Origin: Acidimicrobiia bacterium
GTDB lineage: Bacteria; Acidobacteriota; Vicinamibacteria; Vicinamibacterales; CAVVIG01
DNA: 64,000 bases
Direction of reading: 5' to 3'
Assembly (NCBI GenBank): GCA_016871175.1
Contig: VFZL01000019.1
Coordinates: 19,502-83,501 of the forward strand
Of the stretch, positions 36,939-46,010 are shown piece after piece (position 1 is the first letter of the stretch; each line of letters opens with the position of its first letter). Under the pieces are notes generated by a model that ran no database searches, was not told the DNA's origin, and saw only the letters and a list, made by a program, of their open reading frames with translations. Position numbers and translations under genes: made by a program.

Positions 36939-38697
36939 CCACTCGCACCGCGCGATGCGCGTGCGGCCCGCGAGGCCGACACGGGTGCTCGCGCGGCGTC
37001 CCGGGATGGGGGCGGCGCTGGTGTTGCTGCTGCTGGCGCCACTCCTTGGTTCCGCGTGGGTGCCGGCGTGGGTATCTGCAGCGCCCGGAGCTGCGGGACC
37101 AACCTTCATCGACATCACGGCGCAGGCCGGCGTGCGCTTCACGCACGTGAACGGCGCGTTTGGCAAGAAGTACCTCCCCGAAACCCTCGGGTCCGGCGTC
37201 GTTGTCTTCGACGCGGACGGCGACGGGCGGCAGGATCTCCTCTTCGTCAACGGGACACCGTGGCCCGGACGGCCGGGGGCCGCGTCGCTGCCAGCGTTCT
37301 ATCGCAACACCGGCGGGGCGTTCGTCGACGCAACACGCGGATCGGGTCTCGACGTCGAGCTCTACGGCATGGGCGCCGCCGCGGCGGATGTCGACAACGA
37401 CGGACGCACGGACGTCTACGTCACCGCGCTCGGAGGCAATCGCTTGTTCAAGGGCCTCGGTGGAGGCAAGTTCGCCGACGTGACCGCGAAGGCTGGCGTC
37501 GCCGACGGCGGGTTCTCGACGGGCGCTCTCTTCTTCGACTACGACAAGGACGGTCGTCTGGACCTCTTCGTTGCCCACTACGTCGAGTGGACGGAGAAGA
37601 CCGATCTGCACTGCACGCTCGACGGCAAGTCGAAGTCATATTGCACGCCCGAGTCGTACACGGGCCAGAGTGGAACGCTGTTTCGCAATCGCGGCGACGG
37701 TACGTTCGAGAACGTCACACGTCAGGCGGGCCTATCGGATCCGTCCGCGAAGGCGCTGGGCGTCGCGATGCTGGACTATGATGCCGACGGCTGGATGGAT
37801 CTCTTCGTCTCGAACGACACACAGCCCAATCGCTTGTACCGCAACAAACACGACGGCACCTTCACCGACGTGGCAGTGTCCGCAGGCGTGGCGTTCAGCG
37901 AGGCTGGCGTGGCGCGAGCCGGCATGGGTGTCGACGCCGCGGACTACGACGGCTCAGGTCGACCGAGCCTCATCATCGGCAATTTCTCGAACGAGATGAT
38001 GGCCGTGTACCATAACGAAGGCAAAGGGCTCTTCATCGACGACGCCCCGCGATCCGCGATTGGGCGGTCGACGCTGCTGACACTGACGTTTGGATGCTTC
38101 TTCTTCGACTACGACCTCGACGGGCGAGCGGACATTTTCGCTGTGAACGGCCACGTGGCTGATGACATCGAGAAGGTGCAGTCGCGTGTGACGTACAAGC
38201 AGCGCCCGCACCTCTTCCGCAACGGAGGACAGGGGAAGTTCGAAGAGGTGGCTGCGGCCGCGGGAGCTGCGCTGTCCACACCCATGGTGGCGCGCGGCAC
38301 CGCGTACGGCGACCTCGACGGCGACGGCGATCTCGACGTCGTCATCACCACCAACGGTGGCGCTGCGCGGGTCCTGCGCAACGACAGCGACCGTGCGCAA
38401 GGCGTACTGCGGGTCCGCACCACGGGGGTAGAATCGAACCGCGACGGAATTGGGGCGCACGTGCAGATCACCGTCGGCGGCCAGAGGCGCTGGCAGATCG
38501 TGAAGACCGGGTCGAGCTACCTTTCGCAGAGCGAGTTACCCCTCACGTTCGGCTTGGGCACGGCGGCGGTGGTCGATGAGGTCCGTGTGACGTGGCCCAG
38601 CGGGCGAGTGGACGTCGCGACGAAAGTGCCTGCGAACCGGCAAATCACGATCCGCGAGGGGAGTGGCGTGGTCGAGTCAAGGTCGATGACGCGATGA
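36928..38697 (+). CDS. FG-GAP / ASPIC-UnbV (CRTAC1-type) secreted protein
   Basis: A 589-residue exported protein. A signal region (about 17-50) is followed by an FITAQAGVRFTHVNGAFGKKY start and a series of FG-GAP/VCBS calcium-binding repeats (DADGDGRQDLLFVNG, DVDNDGRTDVYVTALG, DYDKDGRLDLFVAHY, DYDADGWMDLFVSND, DLDGDGDLDVVITTNGG), predicted to form a beta propeller. The C-terminus (about 480-580) is the ASPIC/UnbV domain. Such proteins are widespread in Acidobacteria with unproven function. ATG 36928 overlaps the cytochrome gene by 11 nt. The next gene starts at ATGA of its stop, so all three are coupled. Confidence 0.88.
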   Translation: MCTDHSHRAMRVRPARPTRVLARRPGMGAALVLLLLAPLLGSAWVPAWVSAAPGAAGPTFIDITAQAGVRFTHVNGAFGKKYLPETLGSGVVVFDADGDGRQDLLFVNGTPWPGRPGAASLPAFYRNTGGAFVDATRGSGLDVELYGMGAAAADVDNDGRTDVYVTALGGNRLFKGLGGGKFADVTAKAGVADGGFSTGALFFDYDKDGRLDLFVAHYVEWTEKTDLHCTLDGKSKSYCTPESYTGQSGTLFRNRGDGTFENVTRQAGLSDPSAKALGVAMLDYDADGWMDLFVSNDTQPNRLYRNKHDGTFTDVAVSAGVAFSEAGVARAGMGVDAADYDGSGRPSLIIGNFSNEMMAVYHNEGKGLFIDDAPRSAIGRSTLLTLTFGCFFFDYDLDGRADIFAVNGHVADDIEKVQSRVTYKQRPHLFRNGGQGKFEEVAAAAGAALSTPMVARGTAYGDLDGDGDLDVVITTNGGAARVLRNDSDRAQGVLRVRTTGVESNRDGIGAHVQITVGGQRRWQIVKTGSSYLSQSELPLTFGLGTAAVVDEVRVTWPSGRVDVATKVPANRQITIREGSGVVESRSMTR

Positions 38698-41600
38698 GGA
38701 CGACGGGAGTCCGCTGGCTGACGGCGTGCGCGATCGCGGTGATCGTCGGTTGTTCGCAGGCACCGTCGCAGCCGCCATCCCAACCGACTCCCAGCGACGC
38801 ACGAGAGCGGGCGTATCGAGCGAACAACGTCGGCGTCGCCCTCCTCGAGCAGCTGAAGTTTCCCGAGGCGGCCGCAGCGTTTCGCGACGCGCTGGGCATC
38901 GAGCCGTCGCTCGGCATCGCCCAGTTCAACCTGAGCCTCGCCCTTTTCTACGCCCAAGACTTCGACGGCGCCCAGAAGGCGTCGGAGGATGCGGCGAGAC
39001 TGCTGCCGCAGGCACCGCAGCCGCCGTACGTGCTTGGGCTGATCGCCCGCGCGCAGGGGCGGACCGACGCCGCACGCGCACAGTTCGACCGCGTACGGCA
39101 GATGGATCCGCGTGATGTCGGTGTCAACATCAACATGGCGCAGATTGCGCTCGAGGATCAGCGCTACGCGGATGCGATCGCTGCACTGAGGCCGGTCGTG
39201 GCGGAGGAGTCGTCGAATGTCACGGCGGCGTACGTGCTCGGCCTGGCGCTGACGCGGTCCGGGGATCTCGACGAGGGACAGCGTCTGCTGGCGCGGTCGC
39301 AGGCGCTCCGCAACAGCGGCTACGCCATGACACTCGGCCCGGGGTACTCGGAGCAGGGGCGCTACGCGGAAGGGATCGCCTCGACCGGTGTCGAGCCGGA
39401 CCTCGTCGAGCCGGTGTCGTCACAGGTCGCCTTTGCCGCGACGCCGCTCGGGCCGCGCGGATGGGTGGGTGGCGCACGTGGTCTCGATCCGAGCCTGGCG
39501 TTGCTCGACTTCGATGCCGACGGCGATCTCGATGCGCTCGTCGTCGAGCACGCGAGCGCGCGACTACTCCGTAACGACGGTGACGCCTGGACCGACGCGA
39601 CGGCAGGCAGCTCGCTCGATCGCGATCTGGGCGGGGCCGCGGTCGTGGGTGTGGTCGCAGCGGACTACGACAACGATGGGGCCGCCGACCTGCTGCTCCT
39701 GCGTCCGGGGCGTTCGAGCCTGTTCAGGAATGACGGAAGAGGGCACTTCACCGACGTCACCGGCCGTGCCAGCCTGCCTTCGTTTCCCTATGTGCCTGGC
39801 GCGGGCGCATTCGCGGACGTGGATCACGACGGCGATCTCGACATCCTGATCGCTGGCGTGACGTCGGTGGATGCCGCGCGGACGGTCTCGGCCGGCGTGC
39901 GGTCCCCGTCGGTGGACGCGACTCCGGCGCCCGTACAACTCCTCCGGAACAACCGAGACGGCACGTTCACCGACATCACGCGCGCATCTCACATCGATCG
40001 CTCCGGCCACGGCGTGGCCATCGTGCCCACGGACTATGACAACCGACGCGATGTGGATCTCTTGCTCGTCTCTCGGCACTCGGCTCCGGCCCTGTTCGCC
40101 AACCAGCGGGATGGCAGTTTTCGGGATGTCGCCGGGAGCACCGGGCTTGACGCGGCGCTCACCGGCGGTGCCGAAGTCGCGGCGGCCAGCAGTGGCGATG
40201 TGAACAAGGATGACGCGCCAGACTTCGTGTTCGCGACGAGTCGCGGCCTGGTGGCGGCCGTCAGCGACGGGCGCGGTCGCTTTAGCCGTCAAGTGATCGG
40301 AGAGGGTGCCGAGGCGCTCCACGCCGTTCAGCTCACCGACTACGACAACGACGGTCTTCTCGACGCGGTCGCATGGGGCGCCGATGGTCCGCGCCTCTGG
40401 CGGAATGAAGGGCGAACCTGGCGCGACGTCACCGAGTCGGTGTTCGCCGCGCGCCTGAGCGCCGAGGCGACGACGCTTCGGTCGGCGAGCGCCTGGTCAG
40501 TTGCCGACGTGAATCGGGACGGTTGGCCAGACCTGGTGACCGTCGGCTCGGATGGACTGTGGCTCTGGCGCAACAGCGGGGATCGCAATCGCCGATCGCT
40601 GCGGGTCGAGCTCAGCGGGCTGGTCAGCAACAAGCCTGGTATCGGGTCCAAGGTGCAAGTGCGGGCGGGGAGCCTGAGCAGCCGCATCGAGGTGGCCGCG
40701 ACGTCACCCGCCGTCACGCCCGCCGACATCGTGTTCGGCCTCGGTCGCCGCCCTGGCGGTGACGTCGTGCGCGTGCTGTGGCCATCGGGGATTCTTCAAG
40801 CCGAGGTCGCGGAGCCGCCGGCCGGATCCGTGGCAGTCCTGTCATCGCCGTTTCGCGTCGCAGAGCTCGATCGCAAACCGTCGTCGTGTCCGTTCCTCTT
40901 CGTGTGGAACGGTGAGCGATTCGAGTTCGTCACGGATTTTCTGGGCGCCGGAGAGATGGGGGCCTGGCAGGCGCCCGGGGTGCGCAACCGCCCGGACCCG
41001 GTGGAATACGTGCGCATCCGAGGCGACCAGCTGCGGCCGCGCAACGGGCGCTTCGAGCTGCGCGTCACCAACGAGCTCGAGGAGACACTGTTCCTCGACG
41101 AGCTGCAGCTGGTGGCCGTCGCGCACCCCGAGCCGCTCTCGATTTTTCCCAACGAGGGGATGACCGATCCACCGAAGCCCCACCGTATGCATGCCGTTGA
41201 CCGCCTGCGTCCGCCAAACCGTGTCACGGACGAACACGATCACGATGTCACGGAACGAGTGCACACGCTCGACTGGACGGCGCCAGACGATTTTACCTTG
41301 CGCCCGATTCGTGGCTACGCAGCGCCCCACTCGTTGACGATCGACGTCGGGCCCGAGCGCGATCCGATGCTCGTGCTCACGGGCTGGACCGACTACGCAT
41401 TCTCCAGCGACAACGTCGCGGCGCACCAGGCGGGTCTCACCTCCGAGCCGCCGGTGCTCGAGGCGCGGACGCCCGACGGGAAGTGGCGTCCGCTCGCGGT
41501 TTCGGTTGGCTTCCCGGTTGGCCGCCCGCAATCCATCGCCGTGCCGCTGGCCGGCGTGCTTCGGCCCGGAGAACGTCACATCCGTCTGTCGACGAACATG

Positions 41601-42176
41601 CGCGTCTACTGGGATCAGATCCTGGTGGGCAGCGCTGCGAACGCGAAGGTTCTGGAGACGACGACGCTGACGCCGGCAGCCGCGCGGCTCAGCGCCCGGG
41701 GCTTTTCTGCCGAGGTGCGACCGCACGCGAATCGTCCACCGGTCTACGATCACAGCCGCGTGGCCCTGACGTCACCCTGGAAGGCGATGGCTGGCGCGTT
41801 CACACGCGAGGGTGATGTCGAGCCTCTGCTGGCCGAGAGTGACGATCGCTTCGTGATCGCTCGATCCGGTGACGAGATCGCGGTCGCGTTCGACGCGGAC
41901 GCGTTGCCTCCCCTCCCGGCCGGGTGGACGCGCACGTTCCTATTGCGCGCAGACGGTTTCAGCAAGGAGATGGACATCAACTCGGCGAGTCCGGACGCGG
42001 TGCAGCCGCTGCCGTTCCATCGGATGTCCGGCTATCCGTATCCCTCGCACGAGCACTACCCGGACACGGTTGCGCATGAGGATTACAGAAGACGCTTCAA
42101 CACGCGGCAAGTGGTGAAGCCCTGGCTGCCGCTGCACGCCTCCACGCAGACGATGGAGCGCCCGAGGCCTGACTGA
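38694..42176 (+). CDS. Giant lipoprotein: TPR, FG-GAP, ASPIC-UnbV and a C-terminal module
   Basis: A 1160-residue predicted lipoprotein (lipobox IVGC at Cys20). TPR repeats cover about 40-210, FG-GAP/VCBS motifs about 255-630 (DFDADGDLDALVVEH, DYDNDGAADLLLL, DVDHDGDLDILIAG, DYDNDGLLDAVAWG, DVNRDGWPDLVTVG) and an ASPIC/UnbV domain about 636-710. From about 725 to 1150 a further beta-rich module begins CPFLFVWNGERFEFV and contains ELRVTNELEETLFLDELQLVAV; I cannot name it. The start is set at ATG 38694, overlapping the previous stop by 4 nt; an in-frame extension to 38592 lies inside the upstream gene and loses the lipobox. The substrate and role are unknown. Confidence 0.85.
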   Translation: MRTTGVRWLTACAIAVIVGCSQAPSQPPSQPTPSDARERAYRANNVGVALLEQLKFPEAAAAFRDALGIEPSLGIAQFNLSLALFYAQDFDGAQKASEDAARLLPQAPQPPYVLGLIARAQGRTDAARAQFDRVRQMDPRDVGVNINMAQIALEDQRYADAIAALRPVVAEESSNVTAAYVLGLALTRSGDLDEGQRLLARSQALRNSGYAMTLGPGYSEQGRYAEGIASTGVEPDLVEPVSSQVAFAATPLGPRGWVGGARGLDPSLALLDFDADGDLDALVVEHASARLLRNDGDAWTDATAGSSLDRDLGGAAVVGVVAADYDNDGAADLLLLRPGRSSLFRNDGRGHFTDVTGRASLPSFPYVPGAGAFADVDHDGDLDILIAGVTSVDAARTVSAGVRSPSVDATPAPVQLLRNNRDGTFTDITRASHIDRSGHGVAIVPTDYDNRRDVDLLLVSRHSAPALFANQRDGSFRDVAGSTGLDAALTGGAEVAAASSGDVNKDDAPDFVFATSRGLVAAVSDGRGRFSRQVIGEGAEALHAVQLTDYDNDGLLDAVAWGADGPRLWRNEGRTWRDVTESVFAARLSAEATTLRSASAWSVADVNRDGWPDLVTVGSDGLWLWRNSGDRNRRSLRVELSGLVSNKPGIGSKVQVRAGSLSSRIEVAATSPAVTPADIVFGLGRRPGGDVVRVLWPSGILQAEVAEPPAGSVAVLSSPFRVAELDRKPSSCPFLFVWNGERFEFVTDFLGAGEMGAWQAPGVRNRPDPVEYVRIRGDQLRPRNGRFELRVTNELEETLFLDELQLVAVAHPEPLSIFPNEGMTDPPKPHRMHAVDRLRPPNRVTDEHDHDVTERVHTLDWTAPDDFTLRPIRGYAAPHSLTIDVGPERDPMLVLTGWTDYAFSSDNVAAHQAGLTSEPPVLEARTPDGKWRPLAVSVGFPVGRPQSIAVPLAGVLRPGERHIRLSTNMRVYWDQILVGSAANAKVLETTTLTPAAARLSARGFSAEVRPHANRPPVYDHSRVALTSPWKAMAGAFTREGDVEPLLAESDDRFVIARSGDEIAVAFDADALPPLPAGWTRTFLLRADGFSKEMDINSASPDAVQPLPFHRMSGYPYPSHEHYPDTVAHEDYRRRFNTRQVVKPWLPLHASTQTMERPRPD

Positions 42177-42299
42177 CATCAAGCCGAGCGCCGCCGCGGG
42201 TCTAGCCCAGTCGAGAGCTCGTGCTCGGACACGGTCCCATCCGAATAGCAGCAGTCGGCCGACTGGCACCTGACCGAACGTCTGCGTCTGGCCCAGGCT

Positions 42300-42503
42300 G
42301 ACCCGCGGGTCCCAGCTCGAGACGACGAGGTCCACGTGTCCATCCCCGTCGAAGTCGTCGCCGATGGCGCCACCGGAATTGCTCAGGGCATCCAGTCCCA
42401 GTGTGGGTGCGATGTTCGCGAACCGCGAGAACGGTTCGTCCGGCTCGAAGGCCGCCGGTGGAATGAGAGAGGCGCGCCTCGAGGGCTCTTGGTGGGCGTG
42501 CAC
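42300..42503 (-). pseudogene. Remnant of an FG-GAP protein, 5' end
   Basis: Read on the minus strand from a GTG at 42503, the frame encodes RFANIAPTLGLDALSNSG and then DDFDGDGHVDLVVSSWD, an unmistakable FG-GAP start. No FG-GAP repeat follows after about 42310, and the frame becomes ordinary shadow sequence. The full family needs about 500 or more residues. This is the only explanation found for the 392 nt between 42177 and 42568. Confidence 0.55.
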
Positions 42504-42568
42504 GTTGTTGCGCCCCGTACGGCTTCCGGCGAACTAGCGGACCATGGCGGTATGCTAAGCGAAGCGGA

Positions 42569-43174
42569 ATGACATTAGCGGGATCTCTGGTGGCTGCAGT
42601 CGGGCTCTGCGTCGGCGCATGCACAGCTCCTCCTGCCGCGGATGCACCACCATCGTCCGCGTCGGCGCCTGCTGAGGCGGCACCCACGACAGCCTGGTTC
42701 GTCGAGCGCGCGACGGAATCCGGACTCGTGTTCACCCATGTCAACGGCGCATCCGGGAAGTACTTCTACCCGGAGATCCTGCCGCTTGGTGTGGCGCTCC
42801 TCGACTTCGACGCGGACGATGATCTCGACGTCTTCGTTGTCCAAGGGCACACACTCGGAGGGACGCGTGCGCAGGGGGATGCCGCCAGCGGTGGGCAGCT
42901 CTTCCGGAACGATTTACACGTGGCGGCCGATGGTCGTCGTACGCTTCGCTTCACGAACGTGACGGCGGCGAGCGGGCTCGTCGCCACCGGGTACGGCATG
43001 GGCGCGGCGACGGGTGACATCGACAACGACGGTGACGTCGATCTCTACGTGATGAACTTCGGTCCCAATCAGATGTTCCGCAACAACGGGAACGGCACCT
43101 TTACCGACGTCACGAAGGAGAGCGGGACGGCGAACCAGCCGGGCTTCGCGGTGTCAGCGGCATTCCTCGACTAG
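42569..43174 (+). pseudogene. Truncated CRTAC1-type lipoprotein
   Basis: A 201-residue frame with a lipobox (VGAC, Cys18). Its sequence matches the N-terminal third of the intact lipoprotein at 61964-63811: WFVERATESGLVFTHVNGASGK, then YFYPEILPLGVALLDFDADDDLDVF, and DNDGDVDLYVMNFGPNQMFRNNGNGTF. The paralog goes on with AVSASFFDYDRDGW; here AVSAAFLD is followed at once by TAG (43172-43174), and the downstream frame shows no homology. Only about two FG-GAP repeats are left and there is no ASPIC/UnbV domain, so this is a decay product or a rearrangement end. A TATGCT lies 12 nt before its ATG. It may still be made as a short lipoprotein. Confidence 0.7.
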
Positions 43175-43333
43175 GGCGCCGCGGTCCTGGGGACCAGGGG
43201 AGCCGGCTCACCGACGTATCTGGATGAGGAGCGGGCAGGGCGAGGATTCGGCCCCTCCCCAGTCCTTCCTTATGGGAAACTAGAGCTCGGTCAGACGGGA
43301 GTCGTTTCGCGTCTTCGAGGGAGGGAGTGCCGT

Positions 43334-44803
43334 ATGAGGCGTATCGGGTTGAGGCGAGCGGTGGGAATGGCGGCTGCCGTCCCCGCGCTCTTGGTGGCGC
43401 TGGCCGCGGCGGTGCAGGCAGGTCAGCAGCCTGCGTCGAGCGGTGAGGTCACGTTTACCAAGGACATCGCGCCGATTCTGCAGCGCAGCTGCCAGAAGTG
43501 CCATCGGCAGGACGGCGTTGCGCCGATGTCGCTCGTGACGTACGAGGAAGTCCGTCCCTGGGCGCGTTCGATCAAGGCCCGTACCGGCGTTGGACCGCGC
43601 GCGGGCGTCATGCCGCCGTGGTACGTCGAGAAGAACATCGGCATCCAGAAGTTCAAGAACGACCCCTCGCTCAGCGATGAGGAGATCGCGAAGATCGCCA
43701 AGTGGGCCGACAGCGGCGCGCCACGTGGCAACCCGGCGGACCTCCCGGCGCCCAAGGTGTGGGATGACTCCGGCAAGTGGGCCATCGGCACGCCAGATCT
43801 CATCGTCAAGACCACCGACGTCGTCGTGAAGGCGAACAACCCCGACTGGTGGGGCGAGATTCCGCGCGTCAAGATCCCGCTCGACGAGGACCGCTACGTC
43901 ACCGCCGTCGAGGTGAAGGAAGTCAACGACGTCCCATCGGCAGGGAACGGTCGAGCGACCGTCGGTGGTCGCTACGTGTTCCATCACATGATCTGGGCCA
44001 CGCGGCAGCTCGGCGAAGGTGAACAAGGCACCGACGCCGCGTTCGACGATGGCAGCACGGGGTGGCCGGTGCACGAGGTGGGGCGCGAGGCAGACTTCTT
44101 CGATCTGGATTCGGCGCGACTGCTGAGGGCCAACTCCTCGATCATCTCCGACTCGGTACACCTGCACTCGAACGGCCGCGATACCAAGGCGCACCTCGAG
44201 ATCGGGTTCAAGTTCGCGCCGAAAGGGTTCCAGCCGAAGTACAAGCGCTCGCTGATCGCGCTCGGCAACGGCGTAGACATCGACATCCGCGCGATGGAAA
44301 AGGAACAGCAGCTGCACGCCTATGCCGTGGTCAACGAGCCGACGAAGATTTTGTCGTTCGAGCCGCACCTGCACGCACCCGGGATGCGCATGTGCCTCGA
44401 GCTCATCTGGGGCTACAACATCCAGACGCTGAACTGCGTGGGATACGACCACAACTGGGTGCGGGGCTACAACTACGACGACGACCACGCGCCGCTCATC
44501 CCGAAGGGGGCGATCCTCCATATCATCGGCTACATGGACAACTCGCCGTCCAACAAGAACATTCCGGATCCCCGCAACTGGCAGGGGTCGGGCAACCGTT
44601 CGGTGGCGAACATGTTCATCGACCTCGGGAACCGCGTGACGCTCTCGGAGGAACAGTTCCAAGAGGATATGGCGAAGCGTCGCGAGCGCCTCAAGCTCAC
44701 GCGCAACAGTGTCGTCCTGGGCTGCCCGCTGTGCACCCTCAGCGCCTCACCGCAGGTGCAGCGCACCCAGCAACAACAACAGCAGCAGAACCAGCAGCCA
44801 TAG
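43334..44803 (+). CDS. Exported cytochrome c / copper type II monooxygenase-like protein
   Basis: A 489-residue exported protein. A signal peptide (to about 30) precedes a cytochrome-c-like motif CQKCH (Cys53-His57), then TYEEVRPWARSIKARTGV and a PPWYVEKN region typical of planctomycete and acidobacterial c-type heme domains. The second half resembles peptidylglycine/ascorbate-dependent copper monooxygenases: HLHSNGRDTKAHLEIGFKF and FEPHLHAPGMRMCLELIWG supply histidine-rich metal sites. It ends with a Gln-rich tail of about 14 residues. The ATG has GAGGGAGGG eight nt upstream. An electron-accepting oxidase of an unknown secreted substrate is inferred. Confidence 0.8.
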   Translation: MRRIGLRRAVGMAAAVPALLVALAAAVQAGQQPASSGEVTFTKDIAPILQRSCQKCHRQDGVAPMSLVTYEEVRPWARSIKARTGVGPRAGVMPPWYVEKNIGIQKFKNDPSLSDEEIAKIAKWADSGAPRGNPADLPAPKVWDDSGKWAIGTPDLIVKTTDVVVKANNPDWWGEIPRVKIPLDEDRYVTAVEVKEVNDVPSAGNGRATVGGRYVFHHMIWATRQLGEGEQGTDAAFDDGSTGWPVHEVGREADFFDLDSARLLRANSSIISDSVHLHSNGRDTKAHLEIGFKFAPKGFQPKYKRSLIALGNGVDIDIRAMEKEQQLHAYAVVNEPTKILSFEPHLHAPGMRMCLELIWGYNIQTLNCVGYDHNWVRGYNYDDDHAPLIPKGAILHIIGYMDNSPSNKNIPDPRNWQGSGNRSVANMFIDLGNRVTLSEEQFQEDMAKRRERLKLTRNSVVLGCPLCTLSASPQVQRTQQQQQQQNQQP

Positions 44804-44996
44804 GCCAACGGCAACCATTCCGGCTCCGGCGAGCGCCGACTCGCTGGGGCCGTTGTCTGCCACACAGTTGTCTCAGCGATTCCTCATCACATCCGGCGTG
44901 TTCGACATACTCCTTTGTGACCGCAGGGGCACGAGGCTGGCGGAGCGCGCCTCGCACGACTCGGGTGTTTCTCGACCGGCGGGAGCAGGGCAAAAC

Positions 44997-46010
44997 ATGA
45001 AGGGCATGAGCACGTACCGGACGTTGACGTGTGGCGTCGTCGCGGTCGTACTGATTTGGGGACTCGCCTCGGGTCGCGCCGCGGTCGCACAATCGTTGTC
45101 GTTTCGCAGTGGCCAGAACGTCGCACCGGCCTACGAGGGGTGGGAAGAGGACGAGAAAGGGAACAAGTTCTTCCTGTTCGGCTACATGAATCGGAACTGG
45201 GAAGAAGAAGTTGTCGTGCCGATCGGGGCCGATAACGGCCTCAACATCGGCGGCGTCGATCAGGGGCAGCCGACGCACTTCCTGCCGCGCCGAAACCGAT
45301 TCGTCTTCAGGGTGCCCGTGCCGAAGGGCTTCACCGAGAAGGACGAGCTGATCTGGACGCTCACGACGAAAGGGAAGACGGAGAAGGCGTACGCGACGAT
45401 TCGAACGGACTACCAGCTGGACAACGTGAGCAAGATGTCCGAAACGGGCGCGCTCGGCGCCGGCACGAGCAGTCCTGAGGTGCGCGCGAACAAGCCGCCC
45501 GTCTTGGCTGTGCAGGGGAACAAGAAGTTGACCGCCAAGGTTGGCCAACCATTGTCCCTCGTCGCACACGTGAGCGATGACGGCATCCCCAAGCGTCGGC
45601 TGCCCGGGCTGTCGGGAGCAGCCGTGTCCAACGCGGGGTCTCGCCGCGATCGCGTCGCGGAGGGAACGACGCAGCAGAACACGCAGAATCCGTTGATCGC
45701 CAATCGCCTCACGGCACCGCCCGCGCGCGTTACCGTCGGGAAGAACGTCGGACTTCACGTGGCATGGTTCACGTACCGCGGTCCCGGCAAGGTCACCTTT
45801 TCTCCAGAACAGATCTCCGTCTGGGAGGATACGCGCGCCGGCGCCAACTCGCCGTGGGCACCGATCTGGATTGCGCCCGAGTTGCCCGCGGACGGCAAGG
45901 TGCCGGTGACCGTGACGTTCGACGCGCCCGGCACCTACGTGCTGCGCGCCCGCGCCGACGATGGTGGACTTCTGGCTGACGATGAAGTAACAGTCACCGT
46001 CAGTCCTTGA
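44997..46010 (+). CDS. Exported beta-rich protein of unknown function
   Basis: A 337-residue protein with a signal peptide (about 1-35, ending AVAQ). The start ATG 44997 is preceded by GGGAGCAGGG. The mature part contains WEEDEKGNKFFLFGYMNRNWEEE and then long beta strands. An acidic/polar stretch (about 160-235) and a final Ig-like strand pair (VTVTFDAPGTYVLRARADDGGLLADDEVTVTV) suggest an extracellular beta-sandwich. It lies between the cytochrome/monooxygenase gene and the DUF5916 gene and shares their direction, so it is probably part of one unit. No family name can be given from sight. Confidence 0.7.
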   Translation: MKGMSTYRTLTCGVVAVVLIWGLASGRAAVAQSLSFRSGQNVAPAYEGWEEDEKGNKFFLFGYMNRNWEEEVVVPIGADNGLNIGGVDQGQPTHFLPRRNRFVFRVPVPKGFTEKDELIWTLTTKGKTEKAYATIRTDYQLDNVSKMSETGALGAGTSSPEVRANKPPVLAVQGNKKLTAKVGQPLSLVAHVSDDGIPKRRLPGLSGAAVSNAGSRRDRVAEGTTQQNTQNPLIANRLTAPPARVTVGKNVGLHVAWFTYRGPGKVTFSPEQISVWEDTRAGANSPWAPIWIAPELPADGKVPVTVTFDAPGTYVLRARADDGGLLADDEVTVTVSP

